Shown here piece by piece: positions 15,449 to 23,307 of a stretch of 34,604 bases of DNA. The stretch is from JAMXLO01 sp035569235 (GTDB lineage: Bacteria; Pseudomonadota; Alphaproteobacteria; Acetobacterales; Acetobacteraceae): contig DATMND010000063.1 of the NCBI GenBank assembly GCA_035569235.1, positions 1-34,604 on the forward strand. The letters are read 5' to 3'. The translations under genes were made by a program, and so were the position numbers. The notes under the pieces are model-generated. The model made no database searches, was not told the origin of the DNA, and saw nothing but the letters and a program-made list of their open reading frames with translations. Every line of letters starts with the position of its first letter. Position 1 is the first letter of the stretch.

Positions 15449-15694
15449 CACATTATTTAATGTGATCGTGATGATGGCTCCTACGATACATTCAGAGTTG
15501 CCAATACGCAAAAATTGCGATTTTATAGACACATCAGGTGTCTCCGATGATGGATACGGCTGCACTAAGTGTACTAGACGTCAAATGAAGCTTAGTTTCG
15601 AATGCGCCTCACATTGGCGCAGTATAACTGCGCCCTTAATTGGCGTGGATATTTGCTTAGTCTGCTAGTGCGCAGGCGGCATAGTGTAGTGCGC
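15449..15694. repeat. AT-richer gene-free stretch with a series of inverted repeats
   Basis: From 15312 to about 15997 no convincing gene is present and base composition shifts toward A+T. Perfect inverted repeats follow one another: CACATTA-TT-TAATGTG (15449-15464), CGCAA-AAA-TTGCG (15507-15519), AGACAC-N5-GTGTCT (15527-15543), TGCGCC-N7-GGCGCA (15603-15621) and GGCGCAGT-ATA-ACTGCGCC (15616-15634). The last two share an arm and are mutually exclusive. TAGTGCGC is repeated directly at 15666-15673 and 15687-15694, 21 bp apart. This could be a regulatory region, a small RNA locus or the remains of a replication or transfer origin. Confidence 0.55.
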
Positions 15695-15729
15695 GTGCTA
15701 AATAATGTTGGAGACACGACGATTATGCA

Positions 15730-15743
15730 TTGATCTGGATCAA
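15730..15743. promoter_or_regulatory. FNR/FixK-type anaerobox
   Basis: TTGATCTGGATCAA is a perfect match to the TTGAT-N4-ATCAA consensus bound by Fnr/FixK/FnrL regulators, including the inner C and G favoured in Alphaproteobacteria. No clear gene sits at the usual distance on either side: the next plus-strand candidate starts at 15998, and the minus-strand neighbour is a pseudogene. The gene it once controlled may have been lost in the rearrangement next door. Confidence 0.6.
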
Positions 15744-15997
15744 AACTCCCGGAACGAGGTTTGCTTTAGTGCAGAAAGTCGTGCAGGCCGCTCTCACCTT
15801 CTGTGAAATATGAATCCCATGCGCAGGAGGTTTTCTTTTGGCCTGACGAAGAAATTATCTCAACGAAACGTATGAGGCAATCACTGAAACGCCGGTGGCC
15901 ATTTGTGACAAGCCGCGTCCCGCCAAAGCCGTAACCCAGCCAAGCGCGCGGCGGAATCCCGGGAATTGGCTGCCAACCCGAACTTAGGAAATCCTCC

Positions 15998-16282
15998 GTG
16001 ACGCTACTGACCGCATCGCTGACGACCAGCAGCCTGGGCTTATCGGCGCCGCCAACCTTACAGGAAAACTTTACGACCGACGGTCCGCTTTTCCTCAACT
16101 TGCCTGCAACGACGCTGCCCCTGCTTCCCGACCTGCTGATCCTCGACCTCACGGCGTCGGGCGGACTGGGCTGCGTCGGAAGCGCCGATCTGCAAACCGG
16201 GACGCTTCAGATCCAGTATGGCCTTGATGTCAAGCCAGTGAGGCGGCGGCACGCGATCCGGATTAGGTGCTCGCCACGCTGA
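15998..16282 (+). CDS. possible small hypothetical protein
   Basis: A 94-residue frame starting at GTG 15998, with AGGAA 7 bases upstream and G/C-rich third positions. The product is rich in Leu, Thr and Pro (for example LPATTLPLLPDLLILDLTAS) with no signal or family that I recognise. Its end overlaps the TraA remnant start by 16 bases. A 128-residue minus-strand frame (15766-16152) partly covers it, and I cannot tell which, if either, is real. The region is a rearrangement scar, so a fragment of a larger gene is possible. Confidence 0.25.
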   Translation: MTLLTASLTTSSLGLSAPPTLQENFTTDGPLFLNLPATTLPLLPDLLILDLTASGGLGCVGSADLQTGTLQIQYGLDVKPVRRRHAIRIRCSPR

Positions 16283-16940
16283 CGCGACACAACGCGACGT
16301 TCACCGAGCGAGACCTGGACCGGCACCTCGCCAAGCACATCACGGACGACGCCGAAGGTGCCACCACGAAGGCGGCAGTGCTTGGCCATTCCGAGACGCA
16401 GGCGCTGCATGATCGGGTGAGCGGGGATGCGGCCGGGCGCTGCACCACGATGACGGTGCGCGCGCAGGAGACAGCGGCGCTCGCCGACGCGAAAGCAATT
16501 GCCGGGGTACGGCATCAACGTGGACTGTCGGCGACGGCGATCGACGCGGCTATGGCGTCGCGCAGGCTGCGGCCGGATCAGAGGCTGGCGTTCGACCAAA
16601 CGGTTGGTGCCGGCGGGTTGAAGATCATCGGGAGCCGCGCAGGGACGGGCAAAAGTTATTCCCTCGCGGCGATCCGTGACGCGCATGCATTGGACGGGCG
16701 GCGCGTGGTCCGGCTGGCGCCGACGGATGCCGTCGCGCAGGGCCTGAAGGCGGACGGGTTCACCAGGGCCGGCACGGTGCATGCCGGACTGTTCGGACTG
16801 AAGACCGGGCGGACGAGCTGGGACCGACGCACCGTGGTGGTGGTGGACGAGGCGACCATGCTGGACAGCCGTGTCACCGGCGAGCTGCTTGCGGAGGCGA
16901 AGCAGTCCGGGGCGAAGGTGATCCTCGCCGGCGATGGCCG
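16267..16940 (+). pseudogene. conjugative relaxase/helicase TraA, internal fragment
   Basis: The frame reads LATLTRHNATFTERDLDRHL, typical of Ti-type TraA relaxases where the helicase part begins. It continues through a RecD-like helicase N-terminal half: Walker A in IIGSRAGTGKS (Lys129), APTDAVAQGL, GTVHAGLFG, and Walker B VVVVDEATMLD (D194-E195). Similarity ends at VILAGD, where family members continue with D-x-Q-L and several hundred more residues. The relaxase domain is missing too; an in-frame TAG lies directly before the GTG at 16267. The open frame runs on to 17094 through unrelated ISAs1 sequence in the wrong frame. A dead remnant of a plasmid or integrative conjugative element. Confidence 0.8.
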
Positions 16941-17146
16941 TGGACATGATCTTCCGCGATGGCGAGTGTCGGGTCCGAACCGACCACGCACCGGCCAACT
17001 TCGCCGTCATCAAACACATGGCTCACAACCTGATCCGAAAGGCGCCTGGCAACGCCTCATTGCGGCTCAAGCGCAAGACTGCGGGCTGGGATGACGACTT
17101 CCTCGCCGACCTGATCGCACGGTAGGTTTTTCACCCGATTCCCCTG
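16936..17146 (+). mobile_element. ISAs1-family element, 3' end only
   Basis: In the frame ending at 17125, FRDGECRVRTDHAPANFAVI, KHMAHNLIRKAP and LRLKRKTAGWDDDFLADLI match the extreme C-terminus of ISAs1-family transposases. After the stop, TTTTTCACCCGATTCCCCTG (to 17146) looks like the right terminal inverted repeat (CAGGGGAATCGGGTGAAAAA on the other strand). The rest of the element, including the catalytic core, is missing: it is joined straight to the TraA fragment at about 16935-16940. It cannot move on its own. Confidence 0.8.
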
Positions 17147-17623
17147 GGCTGCAACCAACAGTCGCCTGATCAGTAGGCGTGGACCGCCCCCGCCCGTGGC
17201 ATCTCCAAGTTGCTGGCAGGTCGGCATAATGAGTGCTGAATGCGAGGACCACAATGGCGGCTTCGACGCGGAGCTCCTTGTCGGCACCACGGGCCATTCG
17301 ATGACGGGATCGGGCGCAATAGGACACGAGTAGAGCACCGAGGCGTTCCGCCGGCACCGAGACCGCCGCATGCGTTTCATATACGAAGTCAACAAGGTCG
17401 GCATGACAACCGAAGAGCAGGAGTCGGAGGATGGCGACCCCACACCGCTAACAGGCAAAGAAGTGGGGTGGATGAAAAGCATGGCGGAGGCGGATCGGAC
17501 GACCTCTTGTCAACTCCGCCAGAATGCCGGGCACCCGCACAGCCGTGCGAGGGTTGACCTTGCCCGCGATACGACGGACATCGAACATACACGTCGTGGG
17601 CGGGGACGGAGCACAGCGCAACC
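17147..17623. other. gene-free stretch between the ISAs1 end and gmd
   Basis: About 480 bases. Short frames exist on both strands (for example one starting at ATG 17370, MRFIYEVNKVGMTTEEQESE, and one at 17232), but none has a ribosome site, a known domain or a convincing length. They may be worn remnants. The stretch should contain the promoter of the glycan cluster; TTGACC at about 17553 is a possible -35, but no good -10 follows at the right spacing. Confidence 0.4.
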
Positions 17624-18613
17624 ATGCAACCGAGCGACCGGAAGGCGTTGATCTTCGGCATCTCAGGCCAGGACGGCGCTTATCTGGCCGATCTCCTGCT
17701 CCGCAAGGGCGTCGAGGTGCACGGGACCTCGCGCGACAAGGAGAGCACGAGCTTTTCTAATCTGCGAGTCTTGGGAATCCTCGACAAGGTCACGCTGCAT
17801 TCGAGCGTGCTCGACGACTTCCGCAGTGTGGTGACGACGCTCAAAAATGTCCAACCGCGATACATTTACAATCTGGCAGCGCAATCCTCGGTTGGCCTGT
17901 CTTTCGACCAACCGGTCGAGACCATCGACAGCATCATGCACGGGACGATCAACGTGCTGGAGGCCATGCGCTTTCTCGCGCTCGACGCCAGGTTCTACAA
18001 CGCCGCGTCGAGCGAGTGCTTCGGCAACACCGAGCATAAGCCGGCAGACGAGGCGACCGAGTTCCGGCCTCGCAGCCCTTACGCGGTCGGGAAAGCGGCG
18101 TCGTTCTGGGCCGTGGCGAACTATCGCGAAGCGTATGGGCTGTTCGCCTGCTCCGGCATTCTGTTCAATCACGAATCCCCATTCCGCGCGACACGTTACG
18201 TCACACAGAAGATCGTGCACGGGGCCACAGACATTGCGGAGGGCAGGCTGTCCGTTCTGGAACTGGGCGCGCTCGATCTCTCGCGCGACTGGGGCTGGGC
18301 GCCGGAATATGTCGACGCCATGCAGCGCATGCTCGATCACCCCGACCCGACCGACTTCGTCATCGCCACGGGCGAGACCCACAGCCTGAAGGATTTCGTC
18401 GCCGGCTGCTTCTCCTGTTACAACCTGGATTGGCGGAACCATGTGGTAACAAGCGATGCCTTCCGGCGACCCACCGACATTCTGTACAGCAGCGGCAATC
18501 CCCGGAAGGCCAGGGACCTGCTAGGCTGGTCGGCCACAATCACGATGCCGCGCCTGGTGGAACTGCTGGTCGAGGCGGAACAGGTCCGCAGGAGGACGGA
18601 GCGCGGTCTGTAG
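17624..18613 (+). CDS. gmd: GDP-mannose 4,6-dehydratase
   Basis: 329 residues, full length. An extended SDR enzyme converting GDP-D-mannose to GDP-4-dehydro-6-deoxy-D-mannose, the branch point to GDP-fucose, GDP-rhamnose and related sugars. Seen are the NADP-binding G12-x-x-G15-x-x-G18 (GISGQDGAYLADLL), NLAAQSSVGLSF, the catalytic S-S-E (129-131) and Y153-x3-K157 (SPYAVGK), and the GMD-specific NYREAYGLFACSGILFNHES and LGALDLSRDWGWAPEYV blocks. The Shine-Dalgarno is weak. It is the first gene of the glycan cluster. An SDR at 23297 is a candidate for the next step. Confidence 0.95.
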   Translation: MQPSDRKALIFGISGQDGAYLADLLLRKGVEVHGTSRDKESTSFSNLRVLGILDKVTLHSSVLDDFRSVVTTLKNVQPRYIYNLAAQSSVGLSFDQPVETIDSIMHGTINVLEAMRFLALDARFYNAASSECFGNTEHKPADEATEFRPRSPYAVGKAASFWAVANYREAYGLFACSGILFNHESPFRATRYVTQKIVHGATDIAEGRLSVLELGALDLSRDWGWAPEYVDAMQRMLDHPDPTDFVIATGETHSLKDFVAGCFSCYNLDWRNHVVTSDAFRRPTDILYSSGNPRKARDLLGWSATITMPRLVELLVEAEQVRRRTERGL

Positions 18614-18635
18614 CGCGGCAATCAGGGGCTGGCCA

Positions 18636-19664
18636 ATGAAGATCAGCGTCGTCACGGTCTGCTGCAACGCGGGTGCGGTCATCGAGGGCTGCCTGCGAAG
18701 CGTCGCGGAGCAGACCCACCGCGATGTCGAACACATCGTGATCGACGGTCTTTCGAGCGATGGGACGGTCGCCGCCGTCCGACGGTATCCGCACGTGGCC
18801 GCGCTGGTCTCCGAACCCGACCGGGGCATCTACGACGCGATGAACAAGGGCCTGGACCGCGTCACCGGCGACTATGTGCTGTTCCTCAATGCCGACGACA
18901 GGTTTGCATCGGCAACGGCGCTGGCGAATGCGGTCGCGGCGATCGAACGGGATGCCGGCGCTGACGTGTATTACGGCTGGCTGGAGGTGCGGCCGATCGA
19001 CGGGGCGACCCACGTGTTTCGCCCGCCTCCGCCGGCGGAGGCGCCCAGGCTTATGATCTGCGGCTGCCTGCCGCATCAGTCGACGCTGGCGCGTCCGTCG
19101 GTCTTTTCCCGAACTGGCCGCTTTGACCTGCGCTATCGTTGCCACGCGGACTACGACTGGTTTCTCAAGGTTCTTGCGGATCCCGCGATCGACGTGCGGT
19201 CCGTGGACGAGGTCATCGGTTCGTTCCAGGAGGGGGGTATCTCGTCGCAACTGGCCGCGAGACAACCCGAGGTCTATGCGATCCAGAACCGGTCGCCGCT
19301 GTACGCGACGCCGGAATGGGACAGGACGCGAATCGCGGTGTTGCAGGAGGCTTTCCTGCGGGAGCGGATCGAGACGGCCCGGCTCCGGGACGAGATCCGG
19401 GCGGCCGATGAACGCGCGCGGAGTATTCAGCCGGCTGAAGTGGTGCCAGACCGTGGCTACTGGGACTTGATCAAAGCTGACTGGCAAGTGGTGACAAGTG
19501 CGGTCAGGATCACCATCGGACCGATTCGCGGCGCCGTTCGCTCGTGGCTGATGCGGGCGCGCTGGCGGACACTTGAGGCTTGCGTCCGCTTATTGCCGCC
19601 TGGCGCTGTCGACGTTCTGCGTCGCGTGCGGGCGCGCGGACGTGGCATGTGGGCGGGGAGGTGA
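18636..19664 (+). CDS. family 2 glycosyltransferase
   Basis: 342 residues. The first ~220 form a GT-A domain: ISVVTVCCNAGAVIEGCLRS, HIVIDGLSSDGT, SEPDRGIYDAMNKGL and LFLNADDRF (D87-D88 as the metal/nucleotide site). HADYDWFLKVL follows at about 170, and the acceptor part has GSFQEGGIS. The C-terminal ~110 residues hold a basic helical tail, perhaps membrane-peripheral. It transfers a sugar from a nucleotide donor in the cytoplasm; donor and acceptor are unknown, but the adjacent gmd suggests a GDP-deoxyhexose. It starts 22 bases after gmd. Confidence 0.88.
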   Translation: MKISVVTVCCNAGAVIEGCLRSVAEQTHRDVEHIVIDGLSSDGTVAAVRRYPHVAALVSEPDRGIYDAMNKGLDRVTGDYVLFLNADDRFASATALANAVAAIERDAGADVYYGWLEVRPIDGATHVFRPPPPAEAPRLMICGCLPHQSTLARPSVFSRTGRFDLRYRCHADYDWFLKVLADPAIDVRSVDEVIGSFQEGGISSQLAARQPEVYAIQNRSPLYATPEWDRTRIAVLQEAFLRERIETARLRDEIRAADERARSIQPAEVVPDRGYWDLIKADWQVVTSAVRITIGPIRGAVRSWLMRARWRTLEACVRLLPPGAVDVLRRVRARGRGMWAGR

Positions 19665-19666
19665 CC

Positions 19667-19735
19667 ATGTCGGGAGCAGAGGCAGGGGCCGTCGAGACCG
19701 ACGCAGGATGGCGCACCCCTGAGCACAAAGGCTGA
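19667..19735 (+). CDS. possible 22-residue ORF after the glycosyltransferase gene
   Basis: ATG 19667 begins 2 bases after the glycosyltransferase stop and has a near-ideal ribosome site (GGGGAGG, 5-6 bases upstream). It reads MSGAEAGAVETDAGWRTPEH, two more residues and a stop. The good translation signal in operon position suggests it is the surviving 5' end of a gene whose body was lost before the methyltransferase was placed downstream, or a genuine small protein. No similarity recognised. Confidence 0.3.
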   Translation: MSGAEAGAVETDAGWRTPEHKG

Positions 19736-19822
19736 AACGCATCTCCCGAGCAATCAGACGGCGTGATCTGACTGCCTGGGCGAAGTGCTATCGCTAGTGC
19801 TTCGAGACCAAGGTGTTGCGAC

Positions 19823-20656
19823 TTGACAGGTTGGTATGGGGCGATCAAGCAACGGATTGTGCGTGCGTTGGCACGCAAACCTACAATCATGGCGGCGAGG
19901 CCAGCAGTGACGACCCCGTTTGAGACATATCGCTCCCGATTCGGGAGCACACCCGGCTATTTCCAGGACGGAGCGATCGTGACTTGGGACTTCTTCCTTA
20001 CCGCGCAGCGCCAAATGAGCGTCGCAGGTAATTTTTTCGAGATTGGTGTCCTCTCGGGCAAATCGGCCCTGCTCGCGGCCTGCCATATGCAACGCGGCGA
20101 ATGGTGTATCCTCAACGACGTCAACCCAATCGACGACGTAGTCGCAAAGATCTGCAGTCTGGATGAACCCCAGGTCCAGGCGGTGCTGACCAAGTCTTTG
20201 TGCTTGCTTACTGCTCCAGACCTCGTCCGCTTTTATGGTACAGCGCGATGGATACACATCGACGGGGATCATGACGGTCACAGCGTAACGAACGACCTGC
20301 ATGTTGCGGAACGCTTCCTCGCCGATCGCGGAGTTATCTGTGTCGATGACTTCTTCTCGGGTCGCTACCCGCAGGTGACGGCAGCAGTTTATAAATTCCT
20401 CTTCGACACAATGCCGCGTTACCGGATGGTGTTGTGTGGAGCCGGCAAGTGCTACCTTGTCCGCTCAGCCGACTACACGCTTTATGAGGGATTGGTCCGC
20501 AAGCACCTTGCCGGCCATCTCAGCGGTCACGAACAGTCTTATACCATTCATAAGAGCACTCACGCCTACGACATGGGTTGCTTTTCTCTCGGCCCCCGGG
20601 AGCGCGACTCGGATTACTGCGGGAGGGACGCGGACACAAACGACATTCCGTTCTGA
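19823..20656 (+). CDS. class I SAM-dependent methyltransferase (Methyltransf_24 type)
   Basis: 277 residues from TTG 19823, with AAGG 9 bases upstream; an internal ATG at 19889 is the alternative start. The SAM-binding loop is FFEIGVLSGKSALLA (residues 71-85). IHIDGDHDGHSVTNDL (144-159) and GVICVDDFF (170-178) are the D-G-D-H and D-D-F blocks of Methyltransf_24 proteins, common in O-antigen and capsule clusters as sugar O-methyltransferases. By context it probably methylates a sugar hydroxyl of the glycan. Base use here and in the next gene appears less GC-rich than in the rest of the cluster, hinting at a separate origin. Confidence 0.8.
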   Translation: MTGWYGAIKQRIVRALARKPTIMAARPAVTTPFETYRSRFGSTPGYFQDGAIVTWDFFLTAQRQMSVAGNFFEIGVLSGKSALLAACHMQRGEWCILNDVNPIDDVVAKICSLDEPQVQAVLTKSLCLLTAPDLVRFYGTARWIHIDGDHDGHSVTNDLHVAERFLADRGVICVDDFFSGRYPQVTAAVYKFLFDTMPRYRMVLCGAGKCYLVRSADYTLYEGLVRKHLAGHLSGHEQSYTIHKSTHAYDMGCFSLGPRERDSDYCGRDADTNDIPF

Positions 20657-20663
20657 TATAGAT

Positions 20664-22274
20664 ATGAGATTCCTCCTTTGTAGAACGAATATCCGGTCGG
20701 TACCTTGGCTTTGGGGGCTGGCAGTTGCCGTGCTCTTGACTGGCGGCATGGTCTTCGCGGATTTCTCCATCGTCGATGATCATCGCGAGGCGCTTTGGCT
20801 TGGCAGTAATGGTAGCCTTCCATTTTCCAGGATTTGGCCGTATCTGTTGGAGACGGAGGTCGGGAGCCTCGGCTCCGGCGGCCGGTTCCGTCCGATCTTT
20901 ATCTTGTACCTTGAGTTGGAAGCTTGGCTGCTGGGTGATCGCCCAGGTCTCTATCACGCATTGCGGGTTTTGTATTTTGGCCTTTTCCTCGGCGCAGCCG
21001 GCCGTATCGCCGTCCGCTGCATCGGACTGTTGCCGGCGCTTGCGATGGTCATCGGTATTGCTGGGCTTGGCTTTTGGAGCAATCTCTGGACCTTATCTTT
21101 CGGACCGGCCGAGCAACTGGCTATCCTCGGCATCTCACTCGTTCTTATTGCTTGCGACGCCATCGTGCCTCGGCTCGTCTCAGGTGAGCGCATTCCTGGC
21201 TGGGCGCTCCCGGTGGCATCGCTCGGCACCGCCATCGCTGCCGGATCGAAGGAGAATTTCATTTTCCTGCTGGTAGCGCTGGGTCCCTTAGCACTCGCCA
21301 TGGCTGCGATGCGTCGCCTCCGTTTGGTTTCGGCCATTTTGGCGCTGCCGCCGCTCATCGTTCCGGTGCTCGTGATCTACTCACTCCGTTCTGCCGCACG
21401 GAACAGCCGGGATCTCTACGGTGTCGATAATTCCATCATCCATCGCCTAGCCGAATTGGTGGCCTTGCCGCAGCTACTGGCGCAACCGTTCTTTGTACCG
21501 TTCGCGCTTGCAGCGGCCGTTCTTGCCGTGCCGCTCTCCCTGCTCGCCTATCGTCGGTCACCGCTGCCACGGCAACAACGGAATTGGGCAATCCTCGTAT
21601 TTCTGGGTTTCACCGGCTTCTTGGCCCTCTACGTGCTGTGGGAATTGTTTTTCTACAATGGGCGGTTGCCATCGGACATCCGCTACGACTTTCCGATTCT
21701 ACTGCTTCCTCCATCTATCGCACTCGGCTTTGCTGCCTTCATCCGTTATGCCTTGTTGCCAGGCGGGGGACGGCGATGGCACTATGTCCAACTTGCCTTC
21801 CTGGCACTGATGGTCCTGTATCTACCCCACTTTCATCTTACCTTCTCTCTGCCCAAAGAGGTCAAAATCGCGGTTGCGCGGACAACGGCATTCCGTCACG
21901 ACTTCAGCGTCCTGCGGACGGTGGCAGCGGTGCATCCGGACTGGCCGATCATCCTGGAGCCGAACTCGCCCTGGGATTACGAGGTGGTAACTAGCTTCAA
22001 TGTGTGGCAGAGATTCTTCAAGTCGACGAATCCACTTCTACTGCGTGTCGAAATCGCGCCGAAGGATATAAACGGAAAGTTTGAGCAGTGGCTTACAGAT
22101 CAGATGCAGATTTTGGGAACGATGGGCTTAACTGGCAAGTTGCAGGCATTGCCTGATCCGACGTCATTGGCTAGGCTCGATGGACATTGCTTCGGCGTCG
22201 GCTACTGGCGCCCTATTGTGTCGCCCTGTGTGCCGCTGGATTTCCGGCCTGAACGGTACATCCCACATGGTTGA
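20664..22274 (+). CDS. polytopic membrane protein, GT-C glycosyltransferase-like
   Basis: 536 residues with about ten hydrophobic segments. The first loop after membrane segment 1 contains FADFSIVDDHREALWLG, with an acidic pair in the place where GT-C glycosyltransferases keep their catalytic Asp residues. The C-terminal ~130 residues (after HFHLTFSLPKEVK) are soluble. GT-C enzymes use polyprenyl-phosphate sugars on the outer face of the membrane, and a polyprenyl-phosphate-type GT2 is encoded at 24205. An O-antigen polymerase or other polytopic protein cannot be excluded. ATG 20664 starts 7 bases after the methyltransferase stop; the longer upstream frame overlaps that gene and is rejected. 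Confidence 0.7.
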   Translation: MRFLLCRTNIRSVPWLWGLAVAVLLTGGMVFADFSIVDDHREALWLGSNGSLPFSRIWPYLLETEVGSLGSGGRFRPIFILYLELEAWLLGDRPGLYHALRVLYFGLFLGAAGRIAVRCIGLLPALAMVIGIAGLGFWSNLWTLSFGPAEQLAILGISLVLIACDAIVPRLVSGERIPGWALPVASLGTAIAAGSKENFIFLLVALGPLALAMAAMRRLRLVSAILALPPLIVPVLVIYSLRSAARNSRDLYGVDNSIIHRLAELVALPQLLAQPFFVPFALAAAVLAVPLSLLAYRRSPLPRQQRNWAILVFLGFTGFLALYVLWELFFYNGRLPSDIRYDFPILLLPPSIALGFAAFIRYALLPGGGRRWHYVQLAFLALMVLYLPHFHLTFSLPKEVKIAVARTTAFRHDFSVLRTVAAVHPDWPIILEPNSPWDYEVVTSFNVWQRFFKSTNPLLLRVEIAPKDINGKFEQWLTDQMQILGTMGLTGKLQALPDPTSLARLDGHCFGVGYWRPIVSPCVPLDFRPERYIPHG

Positions 22275-22614
22275 CTCGCACGGCGTGCTACTTACGCCGA
22301 AAGACGGGAGAACCTGCACCGCGGACTCCTAAGATCCGTGCCCGTCGATTGCGGCAGCGCGCTTCAATGAAGCAGGCTGCCGGTCGGACTATTGAGGTCA
22401 CGCGCGGGGCGGAAACCGGATGACCGGAGTTGGTATGCCCGGTAACCGATGCCGGTCCCATCGCCCCAGGAGTCAGCGGCCCGCATTCCTCATCGCCGAC
22501 CGGCAAGCGAGGCATAAAGGCCCCTCGACAAGCGCTCCTGAATTGCTGCACAAAACGGCATCATCCCTGGGCGGGGTGCGGGATTCGGCAGCACCGGGAG
22601 GGAATAGAGGCGTA
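22275..22614. other. gene-free gap inside the glycan cluster
   Basis: About 340 bases without a credible gene. It splits the cluster into a 5' part (gmd to the GT-C protein) and a 3' part (nucleotidyltransferase to the zinc-ribbon methyltransferase). It may hold a promoter for the 3' part, but I see no clear -35/-10 pair. A minus-strand frame (22288-22551) has no ribosome site or recognisable domain. Confidence 0.4.
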
Positions 22615-23307
22615 ATGCGCGCGGTCATCCTGGCCGGAGGGATAGGGAGTCGCCTCCGCCCCTACACGCTCTCGTTACCCAAGCCCCTACTACCGATCGG
22701 CGAAAAACCGATCCTACAGATTATCGTCCAGCAACTGGCGCAACATGGATTTAGCCATTTGACACTGGCAGTTAATCACCAGGCGGATCTGTTCTCCGCC
22801 TATTTCGGCGATGGCCGGAAATGGGGAGTGCAGATCACCTATTCGCTGGAACGCGAGGCCCTGGGGACGATGGGGCCGCTGCGGCTCATCGACGACCTGC
22901 CGCCTGATTTCCTGGTGATGAATGGCGATGTCCTGACCGATCTGGACTACGGCGCCGCCTTCCGCTCACATCAGGAGCAGCAGCGGCGGTTCACGATTTT
23001 CGCCGCCGCCCGCAGGCAGAAGGTTGATTTCGGGGTGCTGCACGTGGATGAGCGTAGCCACTTGTCCGGCTTCGAGGAAAAACCGGATCTCGAATACATT
23101 GTCAGCATGGGCATCTACGCCGTTAGCCGGGAAATCGTGCAGAAGATTCCTACTGGCAAACCGTACGGCTTCGACCAACTGATGCTTGACTGCCTTGCTG
23201 ACGGAGTGCCGGTCAACGTCCAGATCCACGACGGCTATTGGTTGGATATCGGCCGCCCGGACGACTATGAACGCGCCACTGAGGAATGGCCAAAATATGC
23301 GCGCTGA
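22615..23307 (+). CDS. NDP-sugar pyrophosphorylase (nucleotidyltransferase)
   Basis: 230 residues. It opens with the sugar-nucleotidyltransferase signature: MRAVILAGGIGSRLRPYT and then PKPLLPIGEKPIL (G8-G9, R13, K23). MNGDVLTDLD (Asp105) is the metal-binding site, with GFEEKP in the middle and DGYWLDIGRPDDYERA near the end. It makes an NDP-sugar from a sugar-1-phosphate and an NTP. The short single-domain form resembles mannose-1-phosphate or heptose-1-phosphate guanylyltransferases; the base and sugar cannot be fixed from sequence alone. AGAGG lies 6 bases before the ATG. It overlaps the next gene by 11 bases, so the two are coupled. Confidence 0.88.
   Translation: MRAVILAGGIGSRLRPYTLSLPKPLLPIGEKPILQIIVQQLAQHGFSHLTLAVNHQADLFSAYFGDGRKWGVQITYSLEREALGTMGPLRLIDDLPPDFLVMNGDVLTDLDYGAAFRSHQEQQRRFTIFAAARRQKVDFGVLHVDERSHLSGFEEKPDLEYIVSMGIYAVSREIVQKIPTGKPYGFDQLMLDCLADGVPVNVQIHDGYWLDIGRPDDYERATEEWPKYAR

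Noticed and set aside
15766..16152. 128-codon minus-strand frame
   Set aside because: No ribosome site or family. It overlaps the plus-strand GTG frame at 15998; the coding status of either is undecided, and the minus one has less support.
16207..17019. 270-codon minus-strand frame opposite the TraA fragment
   Set aside because: Shadow of the clearly recognisable TraA helicase motifs on the plus strand.
17057..17482. 141-codon minus-strand frame after the ISAs1 end
   Set aside because: Serine/proline-rich composition typical of antisense GC-rich DNA; no start signal or domain.
22288..22551. 87-codon minus-strand frame in the glycan-cluster gap
   Set aside because: No ribosome site, no recognisable domain, Arg/Pro-rich.
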